28,180 bases of DNA from Candidatus Parcubacteria bacterium. GTDB lineage: Bacteria > Patescibacteriota > Patescibacteriia > PEXW01. Made by a program: the position numbers and the translations under genes. Positions 28,124 through 28,180 of this stretch are shown here, one piece after another. A model generated the notes under the pieces. It worked only from the letters and a program-made list of their open reading frames with translations. It did no database searches and was not told where the DNA came from. Every line of letters begins with the position of its first letter. Positions within the stretch are counted from its first letter, which is position 1. Location of the stretch: contig QZJU01000004.1 of assembly GCA_003597955.1 (NCBI GenBank), positions 1-28,180 on the forward strand, given 5' to 3'.

Positions 28124-28180
28124 AACTCTGAATTTATTAGGTTTTCAATTTAACAAAGCAGTATATATCCCTTTAATGCT

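Larger units (their letters stand above)
27839..28180. other. Gene-free 342-nt stretch with stacked hairpins
   Basis: No convincing gene is present. On the minus strand a frame from about 27945 to 27858 encodes ENKQLSLRLVMSGLYLG followed by IWKSLQIRGYKA, which could be a remnant, but it has no start with a ribosome site. TTGACA occurs at 27845-27840 region without a matching -10. The rest is occupied by hairpins listed separately (27950-27986, 27983-28037, 28044-28070, 28087-28123). Confidence 0.5.

Noticed and set aside
19954-28180. CRISPR array
   Set aside because: Repeats are irregularly spaced by whole genes, not by 30-40 nt spacers, and no cas genes are present.

Overview
The window looks like a piece of a Candidate Phyla Radiation (Patescibacteria) chromosome. 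This is inferred from gene content and style: a GtrA/DUF2304/GT2 surface-sugar cluster, many tiny proteins of unknown function, compact overlapping genes and standard stop usage. No marker gene settles the lineage. Every confident gene except one microprotein lies on the minus strand, so transcription runs from high to low coordinates.

Region 1 (1-10713) is a cell-surface polysaccharide or glycoconjugate cluster. It holds two GT4 glycosyltransferases (one cut by the left edge), a glutamine-dependent asparagine synthase-type amidotransferase, a DUF2304 membrane protein, two polyprenyl-phosphate-type GT2 enzymes, three SDR sugar-nucleotide enzymes (one of UDP-glucuronate decarboxylase type), a WecC-type UDP-sugar dehydrogenase and a GtrA flippase-like protein. 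Most genes overlap by 4 nt or are a few bases apart. A 168-bp dispersed element with short terminal inverted repeats (8265-8432) sits between two SDR genes.

Region 2 (10715-16267) encodes an envelope protein set: a secreted subtilisin with FG-GAP-like calcium-binding repeats, translationally coupled to an HtrA-like PDZ protein that has lost its catalytic His and Ser (a pseudoprotease), two unknown membrane proteins and a bacterial PH-domain protein. A 37-residue membrane microprotein (16154-16267) is the only plus-strand gene.

Region 3 (16264-19909) has the housekeeping genes lepA and murJ. Between them is a partial duplicate of the lepA 5' end, split by a GC-rich palindromic element, with a second related palindrome beside it.

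Region 4 (about 19954-28180) is the unusual part. About a dozen small, mostly membrane or secreted unknown proteins are laid out in a repeated format on the minus strand: gene, gene-specific terminator hairpin, second hairpin, A-rich leader, strong Shine-Dalgarno, next gene. The second hairpin has a shared core in six places (CCAGCYG stem arm, arm GGCTGAAAA or near) and only the architecture in others. Two copies are identical over 43 bp although the neighbouring paralogous proteins have diverged strongly. The array also carries a pilin-like secreted protein with an apparent non-canonical start codon, a pair of paralogous membrane proteins, a lipoprotein, and a tRNA-like RNA of about 104 nt ending in CCA that has its own promoter, whose spacer is one arm of a 17-bp inverted repeat. 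I recognise no described system that explains this layout; it is the best candidate here for something new.
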